From the NCBI GenBank assembly GCA_030377895.1, contig JAUCGB010000011.1, forward strand, positions 1 through 58,952: 58,952 bases of DNA. The letters run 5' to 3'. A program made the translations under genes and the position numbers. This document shows positions 18,496-27,385 of this stretch, one piece after another (within the stretch, counting starts at the first letter, position 1; every line of letters starts with the position of its first letter). The notes below the pieces were generated by a model that saw nothing but the letters and a program-made list of their open reading frames with translations, did not search any database and had not been told where the DNA came from. This DNA is from Anaerolineales bacterium HSG24. Its GTDB lineage: Bacteria > Chloroflexota > Anaerolineae > 4572-78 > J111.

Positions 18496-21400
18496 ATGAA
18501 AATCACAATTTGGGGTGCGCGTGGTTCAATCCCCTCACCACTCAAGCCAGAAGAAGTCAAAGAAAAAATTTACAAGGCCGTTTTAGGTGCTGCAAACGTT
18601 AATCTTAAAGACCCTCAAGCGGTCAGGTTATATGTGGATAGTTTGCCTGCTCTACAAAATGGAACAGCCGGCGGTAACACAACCTGCGTTGAGATTCAAG
18701 CAAATAATCAAACGTTTATTATTGATGCAGGTTCTGGTATTCGTGAGCTTGGCCTAAAGTTAATGGAAGGGCCTTGCGGACGTGGCAAAGGTGTGCTACA
18801 TCTGCTGTTTAGCCATGCCCATTGGGATCATATCCAAGGATTTCCCTTCTTCCGCCCCGCATTTGTTCCCGGTAACAAAATATATATCTACAGTATTCAT
18901 GACCTAGAAACTGTGCTTGCCGAGCAACAAAAATTCATCACTTTTCCAGTGCCATTACACTACATGCAGGCTACGCGTGAATTCATAGACATCAAACCCA
19001 GTGAGCAATTTTATATTGATGATGTCAAAATCAACACGATTGAGACGGTTCACCCCGGTAAGGCTTACGCATTTCGGTTTGATGATGAGTACAGCACCTT
19101 TGTGTTTGCCAGTGATGCGGAGTATAAAAACCTCGACCAGGAACACTTACAACCATATATCGACTTTTTCCGCAATGCCGATGCCTTAATTTTTGACACC
19201 CAGTTCACTCTGGGTGAGGCACTAGAAAAGGTTGATTGGGGACATAGTTCGGCTCTCATTGGAGCGGACATGGCTCGCGCGGCCGGAGCGAAAAAACTGC
19301 TCCTGTTCCACCATGACCCGACCTACTCTGATGTAACGTTAGAGGAAATTCAAGAAAGTACCATCAACTATCAAGCCCAAAACCCCGCGGCTGGGCCAAT
19401 ATGTGATGTGGTGGTAGCCCATGAAGGGTTAACCATTGACCTCGCTCCATCTGGGGCCTTGACCGTTGAACTTATCGCAGAAAATGAGGCGGCTGTATTA
19501 ACCCCCACCACTATTTTTGATGAACATGGTGTCGGTCGGGTAGAACTTCAACTAGAACGTTTGCAACAGTTAAACGCGAGTGGTTCAGGGTCGGTAATTG
19601 ACCTGTCGCAAGTCGAGACGTTGACCACAGCCAGTCTAAAGGCGCTTATGTCCTTGCGACGTGACCACATGAAAGCCTCCATTGTGTTAGCTAGTCCTTC
19701 ACCTCATGTGAAACGGATTATTGAACTGGCCGGATTTTTAGATTTCTTCGCCATTTACCCCTCGGTTGACGAAGCGGTAGAAGCCTTGAAGGCCAAAGAA
19801 TCCCTCAAATTGCCGGGTCAGATGCTTAAAGGACGGTATCAAATTGAGAACAAACTGCATGACGGTCGATTGGGAGTACTTCTACTAGCCACTGATTTAC
19901 AATCCCAACAAAAAGTCGCCATTAAGGTTTTATCGGCCTCATTTAGCGAAAAGTCGATTACTCGCTTCCTTCATCAAGCCGAGCAGTTGGTCAACTTTAA
20001 GCATGTCAATATGATTGATGTGCTTGATTATGATAAGACGGATGAATCGGCCTTTATTGTTGAGGAGTACGCGCCCTGTCAAACCTTGCACCAAGTATTA
20101 AGAAATGCCTCAATGTCGGCTCAAGAAGCCCTAGATATAGGGTTGCAGATTGCCAGAGTGCTGGAGTATGTCCATAGCCGAGGTAAAATTCATGGCGATT
20201 TACAACCTAAAAATGTCATGATGGTCAATACTCAACCTACCACAGGACAAATAGACGTAACTGAACAGAATGACTCTGTGGGTTGGGTGGTCAAAGTCAA
20301 ACGATTTGGCATGGGGTGGCTTGAAGAGGGGGTCGCACTCCTAGAAATTCCCTTATCCTTACTATCAGCCCCCTATTTGGCCCCAGAACAAATTCTCGGA
20401 CATCCGCTCGATGCCCGAACCGACCTATACGCGCTCGGCGTAATTCTGTATCAACTCTTTGCTGGGCAACTCCCCTTTGTTGAAGAGGATGACCAAGCGA
20501 CTATGCGCGCCCATCTTCATAAAACCCCACAACCGTTACGCGAGTCTAATCCTCGTTTATCAAACGCATTAGAGCATTTTATTCTTAAACTGTTGGCTAA
20601 GAATCCCAATGAACGGTATGCCAACGCCCAACAAGCCTACCATATTCTAAAAAGTTTGGTGGTCTATAAAGATAGCGTCCAAGACACCCCGATTACCCCT
20701 CAGCACCAACGGATGTTGGTGGGGCGACATACACAACTTAATGGGTTGTTAGCGGCTTGGCAAAAAACCCAGCAGGGGCAAGGACAGCTATTTTTTATTA
20801 CCGGCGAAACCGGAATTGGTAAAACTCGGCTCATCCAAGAGTTAGCTACCCAAGCTCAAAATGGGGTGGTTCTCACCGGCTATTGTGAGGAGTGGGAAGG
20901 CGCACCGGCCTATCATCCCTTTATAGAAATCTTACAAACCTACTTCTCCACCGTTCCGCCAGAGGTGATTAACCAGCAAGATACTAAAATGCTCAGTGAG
21001 ATGACTCGACTTGTACCAGATATTAGTCATTTGTTGCCTAACCTAGCAGAAATTAAGATTTTAGAACCAAAGCAAGAACATTTGCGGGTTATGAATACCC
21101 TGACTCAGTTCGTTACCCAAGCGACCAAAGTACGCCCTTGGTTGATTATTTTAGAGGATTTACATTGGATAGATAACAGTAGCCTACAGGCGCTCAATCA
21201 TCTAGCCCGTTTCTGTACCTCATTCGGTTTGATGATTGTTTGTACCTATCGCGACACAGACCTAAAAATCAACCATCCCCTTTTAGATGCTCTCCGTAGT
21301 TTGAGCCGTCAACCTAGTTATCAAACCTTGCCCCTAGAGCGGCTTAATGAAAACGAAGTCGGTCAAATGTTAGGAAGCATATTAACACAGTCGGTTTATA

Positions 21401-23358
21401 TTGCCGTAGACTTGGAACAGATTACTCAACTCAATGAGATTATCCCCCATACTCTGATTAATCGAATCTATCAACGTACTGAGGGAAATCCAGTTTATGT
21501 CGAAGAACTGGTAAACGGCCTCATCGACACTGGCGTGATAAAATATGAAAAAGAGGGTTGGCAATTTACCACCCCTGACAAGATTACATTACCTCAAACG
21601 ATGCGCGATGCCGTAATGAATCGCATTAAAAGCCTGAACCATGATACACAACAACTGTTACATCAAGCGGCTGTTTTGGGACGCACCTTTAACTTTGAAG
21701 ACCTACAAATCATCAGTGGCCTTTCTGAGTGGGAGGTTTTAGAACGACTAGATGTCGCCCTTGAACGTCAACTCATCCATGAAGTTTATGGCGAAGCGTC
21801 CCTAACGTTCAACCATACTGAAATTCATCAAGTATTGTACGAGGATATGAGTCCGCTTCGTTGTCGGGCCATTCACCTGCAAGCAGGAAAAGCTATCGAA
21901 GACAGAACTAGCGCCGAGCCTGCGCTGGCTGTTGAACAGTTAGCCTATCACTATGGTAAAGCGGGCAAATTTGAGAAAGCAATCATTTACGCAGCTAATG
22001 CGGCCTATCAAGCCAAGACAACGTTTGCCAATCAAACTGCGCTCCATTGGTATCATCGTGTTTTAAGCATGGCAAAACAGTTGGAGGCTAACAAAAACAC
22101 CGATTTTCAACCTTATGCCTTAGTAGCACACGAAAATTCCGGCAAAATACTCATCACCACTGGGCGATACGATGAAGCCCTAGAGCATTTTTCAGCGGCA
22201 CAAACGATTGTACGAGCAGAAGCCGATTCTGATGAAAAGTCACGTCGTTTAGCTGATTTGAGTTGGAAAGTGGCTCGAATATATAAAAAACAAGGCGATT
22301 TTGAGACGGCTCTCAGCACAGTCAATCAGGGGTTAACCCATCTAAATCAAAACGAAAACTGTATTGAATTGGCTATGGTTTATCTAATCGGTAGCGAAAT
22401 ACACAATCACCAAGCCAACTACCAAACCTCAATTAGTTGGTCTGAAAAAGGGCTGGAGGTGGCTATAAAACTGCCTAATGAAGCTGGACAGCGGGCCATA
22501 GCCCATGCCTACTATTTACTTGGGGCGAGTTATCGCTGTTTGGGGCAATTGGAGCAAGCAACAGATTTTTGTCAACAGAGCCTAGAACGTTATCAACAAC
22601 TAGAAGACATTGAAGGCTTGTCAAGAGCATGCATTAATCTTGGCAAGGTTTACATCGATCAGAGTAAATGGAACGAAGCGTATCAGATATTACAAAAAAG
22701 CCTGTCTATCAAAGAAGAGATTGGTGACCTGTCTGACCAAGGACGGGCCTCAAGCTGTTTAGCCAAGATTGAACTGTATAGAGGTAATTACAATACATCG
22801 GATCAATTGTACCATGAAAGTTTAGCCATGTGGCAAGAGGTTGGTTCTGCGGCCCTTGAAGCTGAAGAGTTGAATAATTTGGCCCACCTTGCGCTGGCTC
22901 AGCATAATTGGTCTGAGGCTGAAAACTACCTAAACCAAAGTGAAATGGCATTAGCCAAAGTCAGTTCAGATAAGTTATTACCGGATATACAGCGATGTTG
23001 GGCAAAGTTTTATCTCAGCACAGGTCAAACTGAAAAGGCCTTGAATCAGATAAAGCAAGCGATTGACCAATATATTCGACGCAAAGAGATACTCAAACAA
23101 GGCGCATCGCAACGGATATTAGGTCAAATTTATCAAGCCACAGCAGACTATCAGTTGGCAGAGCAAGCCTTCCAAGACAGCTTGGAGCTATTGTCTACCC
23201 TACCAAACGATTACGAAACCGCAAAAACCAAACTGGCTCTTGTTAAATTCAACAATGGGACAGATAATCGTGCGATTTTATCCCAAGCGATTAAAACTTT
23301 TGAACGACTTGAGGCCAAAGTAGACCTTTCCGTTGCTCTGAGCCTTGTACAAAAATAA
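18496..23358 (+). CDS. MBL-fold / STAS / kinase-like / AAA ATPase / TPR signalling protein
   Basis: This is a 1620-residue cytosolic fusion. Residues 1-310 form a metallo-beta-lactamase domain with HAHWDH near residue 110 and later His and Asp ligands (TVHPG, SDAEY, FHHDP), like MBL phosphodiesterases. Residues about 320-435 are a STAS-type domain. Residues about 445-720 are a Ser/Thr kinase fold with VAIKVL and HGDLQPKN, but the DFG position reads RFG near residue 602 and the Gly-rich loop is degenerate, so it is probably a pseudokinase. An AAA/STAND ATPase follows with P-loop GETGIGKTR near 769 and Walker B LIILEDLHW near 882. From about 1150 to the end are TPR repeats. The histidine kinase gene lies 126 bp downstream. 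A mobile element starts at the base after its stop codon. Confidence 0.88.
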   Translation: MKITIWGARGSIPSPLKPEEVKEKIYKAVLGAANVNLKDPQAVRLYVDSLPALQNGTAGGNTTCVEIQANNQTFIIDAGSGIRELGLKLMEGPCGRGKGVLHLLFSHAHWDHIQGFPFFRPAFVPGNKIYIYSIHDLETVLAEQQKFITFPVPLHYMQATREFIDIKPSEQFYIDDVKINTIETVHPGKAYAFRFDDEYSTFVFASDAEYKNLDQEHLQPYIDFFRNADALIFDTQFTLGEALEKVDWGHSSALIGADMARAAGAKKLLLFHHDPTYSDVTLEEIQESTINYQAQNPAAGPICDVVVAHEGLTIDLAPSGALTVELIAENEAAVLTPTTIFDEHGVGRVELQLERLQQLNASGSGSVIDLSQVETLTTASLKALMSLRRDHMKASIVLASPSPHVKRIIELAGFLDFFAIYPSVDEAVEALKAKESLKLPGQMLKGRYQIENKLHDGRLGVLLLATDLQSQQKVAIKVLSASFSEKSITRFLHQAEQLVNFKHVNMIDVLDYDKTDESAFIVEEYAPCQTLHQVLRNASMSAQEALDIGLQIARVLEYVHSRGKIHGDLQPKNVMMVNTQPTTGQIDVTEQNDSVGWVVKVKRFGMGWLEEGVALLEIPLSLLSAPYLAPEQILGHPLDARTDLYALGVILYQLFAGQLPFVEEDDQATMRAHLHKTPQPLRESNPRLSNALEHFILKLLAKNPNERYANAQQAYHILKSLVVYKDSVQDTPITPQHQRMLVGRHTQLNGLLAAWQKTQQGQGQLFFITGETGIGKTRLIQELATQAQNGVVLTGYCEEWEGAPAYHPFIEILQTYFSTVPPEVINQQDTKMLSEMTRLVPDISHLLPNLAEIKILEPKQEHLRVMNTLTQFVTQATKVRPWLIILEDLHWIDNSSLQALNHLARFCTSFGLMIVCTYRDTDLKINHPLLDALRSLSRQPSYQTLPLERLNENEVGQMLGSILTQSVYIAVDLEQITQLNEIIPHTLINRIYQRTEGNPVYVEELVNGLIDTGVIKYEKEGWQFTTPDKITLPQTMRDAVMNRIKSLNHDTQQLLHQAAVLGRTFNFEDLQIISGLSEWEVLERLDVALERQLIHEVYGEASLTFNHTEIHQVLYEDMSPLRCRAIHLQAGKAIEDRTSAEPALAVEQLAYHYGKAGKFEKAIIYAANAAYQAKTTFANQTALHWYHRVLSMAKQLEANKNTDFQPYALVAHENSGKILITTGRYDEALEHFSAAQTIVRAEADSDEKSRRLADLSWKVARIYKKQGDFETALSTVNQGLTHLNQNENCIELAMVYLIGSEIHNHQANYQTSISWSEKGLEVAIKLPNEAGQRAIAHAYYLLGASYRCLGQLEQATDFCQQSLERYQQLEDIEGLSRACINLGKVYIDQSKWNEAYQILQKSLSIKEEIGDLSDQGRASSCLAKIELYRGNYNTSDQLYHESLAMWQEVGSAALEAEELNNLAHLALAQHNWSEAENYLNQSEMALAKVSSDKLLPDIQRCWAKFYLSTGQTEKALNQIKQAIDQYIRRKEILKQGASQRILGQIYQATADYQLAEQAFQDSLELLSTLPNDYETAKTKLALVKFNNGTDNRAILSQAIKTFERLEAKVDLSVALSLVQK

Positions 23359-23455
23359 GGTAGTCCTGCACAAGTAGTGATGGGGAAATCCGGAGTGCAA
23401 GGCTTGCCTGCAAAGCAAGCTTTGCACTCCTTATCACTACATCTGCACCACTACC
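23359..23455 (+). repeat. 8-bp-duplicating element, family E, copy 2 (core b)
   Basis: A 97-bp element runs from GGTAGTCCTGCACAAG to CTGCACCACTACC with core arms GGAGTGCAA/TTGCACTCC. The perfect 8-bp duplication AAAAATAA (23351-23358 and 23456-23463) includes the stop codon of the preceding gene. Confidence 0.9.
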
Positions 23456-23484
23456 AAAAATAAAACATTCGATGAGGAATATTC

Positions 23485-24789
23485 ATGACTAATGCATTGT
23501 TAGGTGTTTTGATTGTCATCATTGTTGTCCTTGGTATTGGCGCGTCGTTATTAGCACTGACCAGTTTTAGGTATCGTCGTAGTGCAGAAGGCAATGATAA
23601 AAAACTCGCCGAACTTAAGATTACTGTCAAGCAAGGTGAGTTAGTGGCTCAAATGGCTCGGGTACTTAGTTCGACTCTTGATTATCGGGAAGTGTTACAA
23701 AAAATGATTGATTTGGGATTACCGGCTATGGGGGGGAGCAAAGGCAAAAAAGAATCTAAGGCGTTGGGCATGGCCCTTTTGTTTGAAAGTAGTGATGTTG
23801 AGTTGAACATTGCCGCGAGTCGAGGTGTGGCTGGATCAGACAAAAAACGCGTGATTAGCCGAGAAACATCCATAATTAACGAGGCGATTCAGGAAGCTGA
23901 AGCCATTATTGATCATAATATTAATAAAGAGAAAGCCTTAAGTTCTTTTAAGTCTCTCCGTCCATCTCAATCAGCCATTTGCGCGCCCTTAAGAGTGGGA
24001 TTAGATACCTACGGTGTGGTAATATTCGCCCACGAAATCCCTGAATATTATACCGAAGCTCATTGTCGTCTATTGGAGACCTTATGCAGTCAAGTGGTCA
24101 TTCCCCTTGAAAATGCCCAATTGATTGAGGACTTAAAGCGTGAGCAACAAAAAATTCTAGCAAAAGAAGAGGAAGCCCGCCGGAAACTGGCTCGAGATTT
24201 ACATGATGGGCCAACTCAATCTTTAGCCTCTATCGCCATGCGTCTCAACTTTGTTAAAATGTTAATTAAAAATAAAGATATTAGCAAAGCCTACGAAGAG
24301 ATTATAAAAATTGAGGAATTAGGGCAAACGACGGTTAAAGATATTCGGAACATGCTGTTTGCCATGCGCCCCGTAGTATTGGAAACAAAGGGACTAATCG
24401 CCGCCTTAAATGGCTATGCCGAACGCCTGAACGCGGTTGAATCGTTTCGGGTAACCGTCAAAAATAAGGGCTACAACAACGGGCTAAAAACAGAACATGA
24501 AGGGGTTCTGTTTGCCGTTGTGGAAGAAGCAGTTGGTAATGCCAAAAAGCACGCTAGAGCCGGTCAAATAAACATTACCGTTGAGGAAAAGAAGGGCGTT
24601 TTGCATCTTGAAATAAAAGATAATGGAGTTGGGTTTGATGTTGAAAAAACTCGCTCTACCTACGACCAACGGAGTAGTTTGGGCATGATCAACCTCTTTG
24701 AACGCTCAGAGGCGATTGGTGGTGAATGTCACATCGATTCAGCCTCAGGCAAAGGTACTTCGGTTCAGATTACGGTTCCGCTTAAGTGA
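23485..24789 (+). CDS. sensor histidine kinase, NarL/LiaS class, with GAF domain
   Basis: The 434 residues start with one membrane helix (about 5-27). A short coiled region and a GAF-like domain (about 50-205) follow. The dimerisation/phosphoacceptor domain is of the HisKA_3 type, with the His in RKLARDLHDGPTQSL near residue 240. The ATP-binding domain has EEAVGNAKKHA (N-box) near residue 347 and DNGVGFD (G1) near residue 378. GAGGAAT lies before the ATG. Such kinases phosphorylate LuxR-type regulators, but none is next to it, so the partner is elsewhere. It is downstream of the 1620-residue protein on the same strand and may be co-transcribed, although the mobile element between them carries strong palindromes. 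Confidence 0.9.
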   Translation: MTNALLGVLIVIIVVLGIGASLLALTSFRYRRSAEGNDKKLAELKITVKQGELVAQMARVLSSTLDYREVLQKMIDLGLPAMGGSKGKKESKALGMALLFESSDVELNIAASRGVAGSDKKRVISRETSIINEAIQEAEAIIDHNINKEKALSSFKSLRPSQSAICAPLRVGLDTYGVVIFAHEIPEYYTEAHCRLLETLCSQVVIPLENAQLIEDLKREQQKILAKEEEARRKLARDLHDGPTQSLASIAMRLNFVKMLIKNKDISKAYEEIIKIEELGQTTVKDIRNMLFAMRPVVLETKGLIAALNGYAERLNAVESFRVTVKNKGYNNGLKTEHEGVLFAVVEEAVGNAKKHARAGQINITVEEKKGVLHLEIKDNGVGFDVEKTRSTYDQRSSLGMINLFERSEAIGGECHIDSASGKGTSVQITVPLK

Positions 24790-24898
24790 ATAGTGAAAAT
24801 AGCGAATAACACAGAGATTCACAGAGTTCTTAAGAAAAAACGTTATTATTTTTCCTCCGTGAATCTCCGTGCGCCTCTGCGAATCTCCGTGTTACTTT

Positions 24899-25996
24899 AT
24901 GAACGAACTTTTCCCCAATGTCTCTTGGACAAACTTCTTAATCATCCCCGGCATGTTGATTGCCTTTACGGTGCATGAGTTAGGGCATGCCACAGTGGCC
25001 TATTTTCTGGGCGACAACTCCCAAGTCGAACAAGGAAACATCACCCTTAACCCGTTCAAACATCTATCTGTTTTCGGGGCGATTGCCTTTATTTTGACTG
25101 GCTATTTCGGTTGGGCTAAAGCCTTACAAGTTGACCCGCACAAACTCAATCGTCGCTATTTTGACCTGTTTTTGGTGGCGATGTCTGGGCCAATAGCCAG
25201 TTTAACCTTTAGCCTACTTGGTCTGCTCATCATCCTAACCACTGTAGCCATGCTGATATATTTTCAGAATTCGACCACCGATTATGTCCTAAGTTTGTTT
25301 TTCCCCTTGGCGACCAACCCACCCAAAACCTTCGATTGGCAGGCAATTTCGCTGGCCTTTACTGGCTATGTATTCATCGCCAGTTTTTGTTTAACCGTAA
25401 CCAGTTTGATCCCTCTGCCCGGTTTTGATGGATTTACCGCTATCGCCAGTTTAATCGTTTTTTTTCGTGAGCGTCAACAACATAAAATCGCTTCCGCCAT
25501 GTCAGCCAGCCCAAATAGCGGTTCGTCAGCCCAGATTATTCGTCAGAAAAAACACCGTAACAAAGTATCCGGTATCCATTTTAATCTAGGAACCGAGTAC
25601 CATGATCAGGGTCAATATAATGATGCGATTGCTCGGTATCGCCAAGCCTTGAATAGCGATAAACATTTTGGCCCGGCCTACATCAACATGGGGTTGGCCT
25701 ATCTGGCTAAAGGAAAACGCAACGAAGCCATGCATGCCTTTCGAGGCGCGATTCAACTTGCTGATGACCAAAAATCACGCGACACGGCTTGGCAACAGTT
25801 GCACAAACTGAGCGAAGTCAGCCCCACCGATACCAAGCAAGCTAACCAAAGCATGAGCGAAATGGGCGCAGAACCTTGGACGGATACTCAGCCCCGCCCC
25901 AACTGGTTTGGACTGACCATCGGCCTAGTTATTTTTGTTGTGTTAGGTTTGGCGATATATGGCTATATTGTTATGCAGTTAATCAACCAGTTCTAG
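24899..25996 (+). CDS. site-2-type membrane metalloprotease (M50) with TPR domain
   Basis: About 365 residues from the ATG at 24899. The zinc motif HELGH is near residue 26, in a membrane helix, and the second metal-binding motif is LPGFDGF near residue 175, as in M50 proteases that cut within membranes. Several membrane helices lie between them. After a basic linker, two TPR-like repeats follow (about 235-300, NLGTEYHDQGQYNDAIARY and YINMGLAYLAKGKRNEAM), and a final membrane helix is close to the C terminus. The TPRs would face the cytoplasm and could recruit substrates. An in-frame ATG at 24869 would add 10 residues with no better ribosome site. Substrate unknown; release of a membrane-bound regulator is the family precedent. 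Confidence 0.82.
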   Translation: MNELFPNVSWTNFLIIPGMLIAFTVHELGHATVAYFLGDNSQVEQGNITLNPFKHLSVFGAIAFILTGYFGWAKALQVDPHKLNRRYFDLFLVAMSGPIASLTFSLLGLLIILTTVAMLIYFQNSTTDYVLSLFFPLATNPPKTFDWQAISLAFTGYVFIASFCLTVTSLIPLPGFDGFTAIASLIVFFRERQQHKIASAMSASPNSGSSAQIIRQKKHRNKVSGIHFNLGTEYHDQGQYNDAIARYRQALNSDKHFGPAYINMGLAYLAKGKRNEAMHAFRGAIQLADDQKSRDTAWQQLHKLSEVSPTDTKQANQSMSEMGAEPWTDTQPRPNWFGLTIGLVIFVVLGLAIYGYIVMQLINQF

Positions 25997-26033
25997 GAAA
26001 ACTACATACCTCGCAGGAGGATTGACAAACGTT

Positions 26034-26267
26034 AGGAATCGGGATTAATTAACTTGTGCATTTGCGTCGGAGATTATGGTAGGGGCTAGGCAGGGCGGTC
26101 TAGACTTGGAATGTGCGACCATCTCCGCTCCGCCCCTGCCTCGCCCGTCATTCCGTGGATTCAGGGCGAGGCAAGGCGGATTGGAGTTCTGATTTCAAAC
26201 CAACGCTACACCGCCTTGCCTAGCCCCTACAATTGCCAAACGCGCAAGTTATTAAAATCCCGTTCCT
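26034..26267 (+). repeat. long palindromic element, family A, copy 2
   Basis: About 234 bp with the inner arms of family A. Its ends are AGGAATCGGGATTAATTAAC and ATTAAAATCCCGTTCCT, and TA lies directly outside each GGAA/TTCC end. The right end is of the AACGGGATTTTAAT type, also seen at the left end of the copy at 38631, so ends are exchanged between copies. Confidence 0.85.
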
Positions 26268-26330
26268 ATGATAACTACATCGACGTAAGGAGCAGTTTGC
26301 ATGGTAGTTATGCTTGTTAGGAAATGACTA

Positions 26331-27338
26331 TTGAAAACAGTATTCACTATGATAATTTTGCGTACTATTCCTATTCTAATTACTGTCACCTTTGTCCTTT
26401 TTGCCTGTAACAGCATCAAAATTGAAAGCGCGCCCCCCCGCATCGAACCAACCCCAACGGAACCCAAACAAGTGGTCATCGGACGCAACCGTAACGCAGA
26501 AGCGCTCATGTCAGCCAAATCAGAGGTTGGTAGACAAAGTTATGGATTCGCTCCCTTTTTATTACTAGATGATACCCGTATCGTGGTCGAGAATGATGAC
26601 AATCATGACGATCATGGCAATCATGACAATCAACAACGCGTCATGCTCCGATACCCGCCCCAATCGGCAGACCCGACCATGTGGGAAACAGTCGATAGTT
26701 TCATCTTAGCTTATGCTACCCAACGAGAGTTATTGCCCACCGAAGCGGTCTCAGAAGCCACTGTCGGCCAATTTAAGGTATCGGCTCCTATTGGTAACGA
26801 TAGTCAATGGTTGACCCATTATGCGGTTTGGGTTGATTTTGTCGATAATAGCGGTACGGTGGTTGATTTGACCGACTTAGGCCCCGATTTTGGAGCCTAT
26901 CATCCCATATCGCGAGAGTTAATCTCTTCGCAAAACTTAGAACCCCAATTCAGCGAATGGCAGAGCGGTGTTCCTTATGATATGTTACAACCACTTGCCA
27001 TTGTTACTTTTTCTGGGCAAAAATATTATCTGCTAGGTCAATTGTCCACATCAGCGAATAGTTATGATTATGCTATTCAGGCCCATCAGATAAAACCAGC
27101 TAGTCACACCGAGCCGTTGCGATTACTGCCCGGTAGCCGCATTGAGTTGAGCATTAATCAAGCTGATTTTGCCGAACTACAGACATTAATTCAGGAGCAT
27201 GGGTCAACTGTTTTTGAGGACAAACCAGAGATGTGGCAACGGTATGGCGATGATGGGGCTGAGTTTAGCGAGGTTTTAGAGCAAAATCTTCATCTTCTAT
27301 GGCACATGGTGACGAAAACAAAGATTCATGATCAATAA
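26331..27338 (+). CDS. predicted lipoprotein of unknown function
   Basis: The 335 residues begin with a hydrophobic signal segment ending FVLFACNS, where Cys is a plausible lipidation site. A Pro/Glu-rich stretch follows, then a His/Asp/Asn-rich run near residue 85 (NDDNHDDHGNHDNQQ) that could bind metal. The rest looks like a folded domain with many beta-type segments, and I do not recognise its family. The start is TTG with AGGAA 7 nt upstream, a good match; an ATG at 26349 is the alternative. A family A element lies upstream and the TPR gene converges from the other side. Confidence 0.75.
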   Translation: MKTVFTMIILRTIPILITVTFVLFACNSIKIESAPPRIEPTPTEPKQVVIGRNRNAEALMSAKSEVGRQSYGFAPFLLLDDTRIVVENDDNHDDHGNHDNQQRVMLRYPPQSADPTMWETVDSFILAYATQRELLPTEAVSEATVGQFKVSAPIGNDSQWLTHYAVWVDFVDNSGTVVDLTDLGPDFGAYHPISRELISSQNLEPQFSEWQSGVPYDMLQPLAIVTFSGQKYYLLGQLSTSANSYDYAIQAHQIKPASHTEPLRLLPGSRIELSINQADFAELQTLIQEHGSTVFEDKPEMWQRYGDDGAEFSEVLEQNLHLLWHMVTKTKIHDQ

Positions 27339-27385
27339 AGTAACGGTTCTTCCTCGTTCCCACGCTCTGCCTCTATATCCGCCAT

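Noticed and set aside
20180..20320. Active Ser/Thr kinase in the 1620-residue protein
   Set aside because: The catalytic HGDL loop is present, but the magnesium-binding DFG reads RFG and the Gly-rich loop is degenerate.
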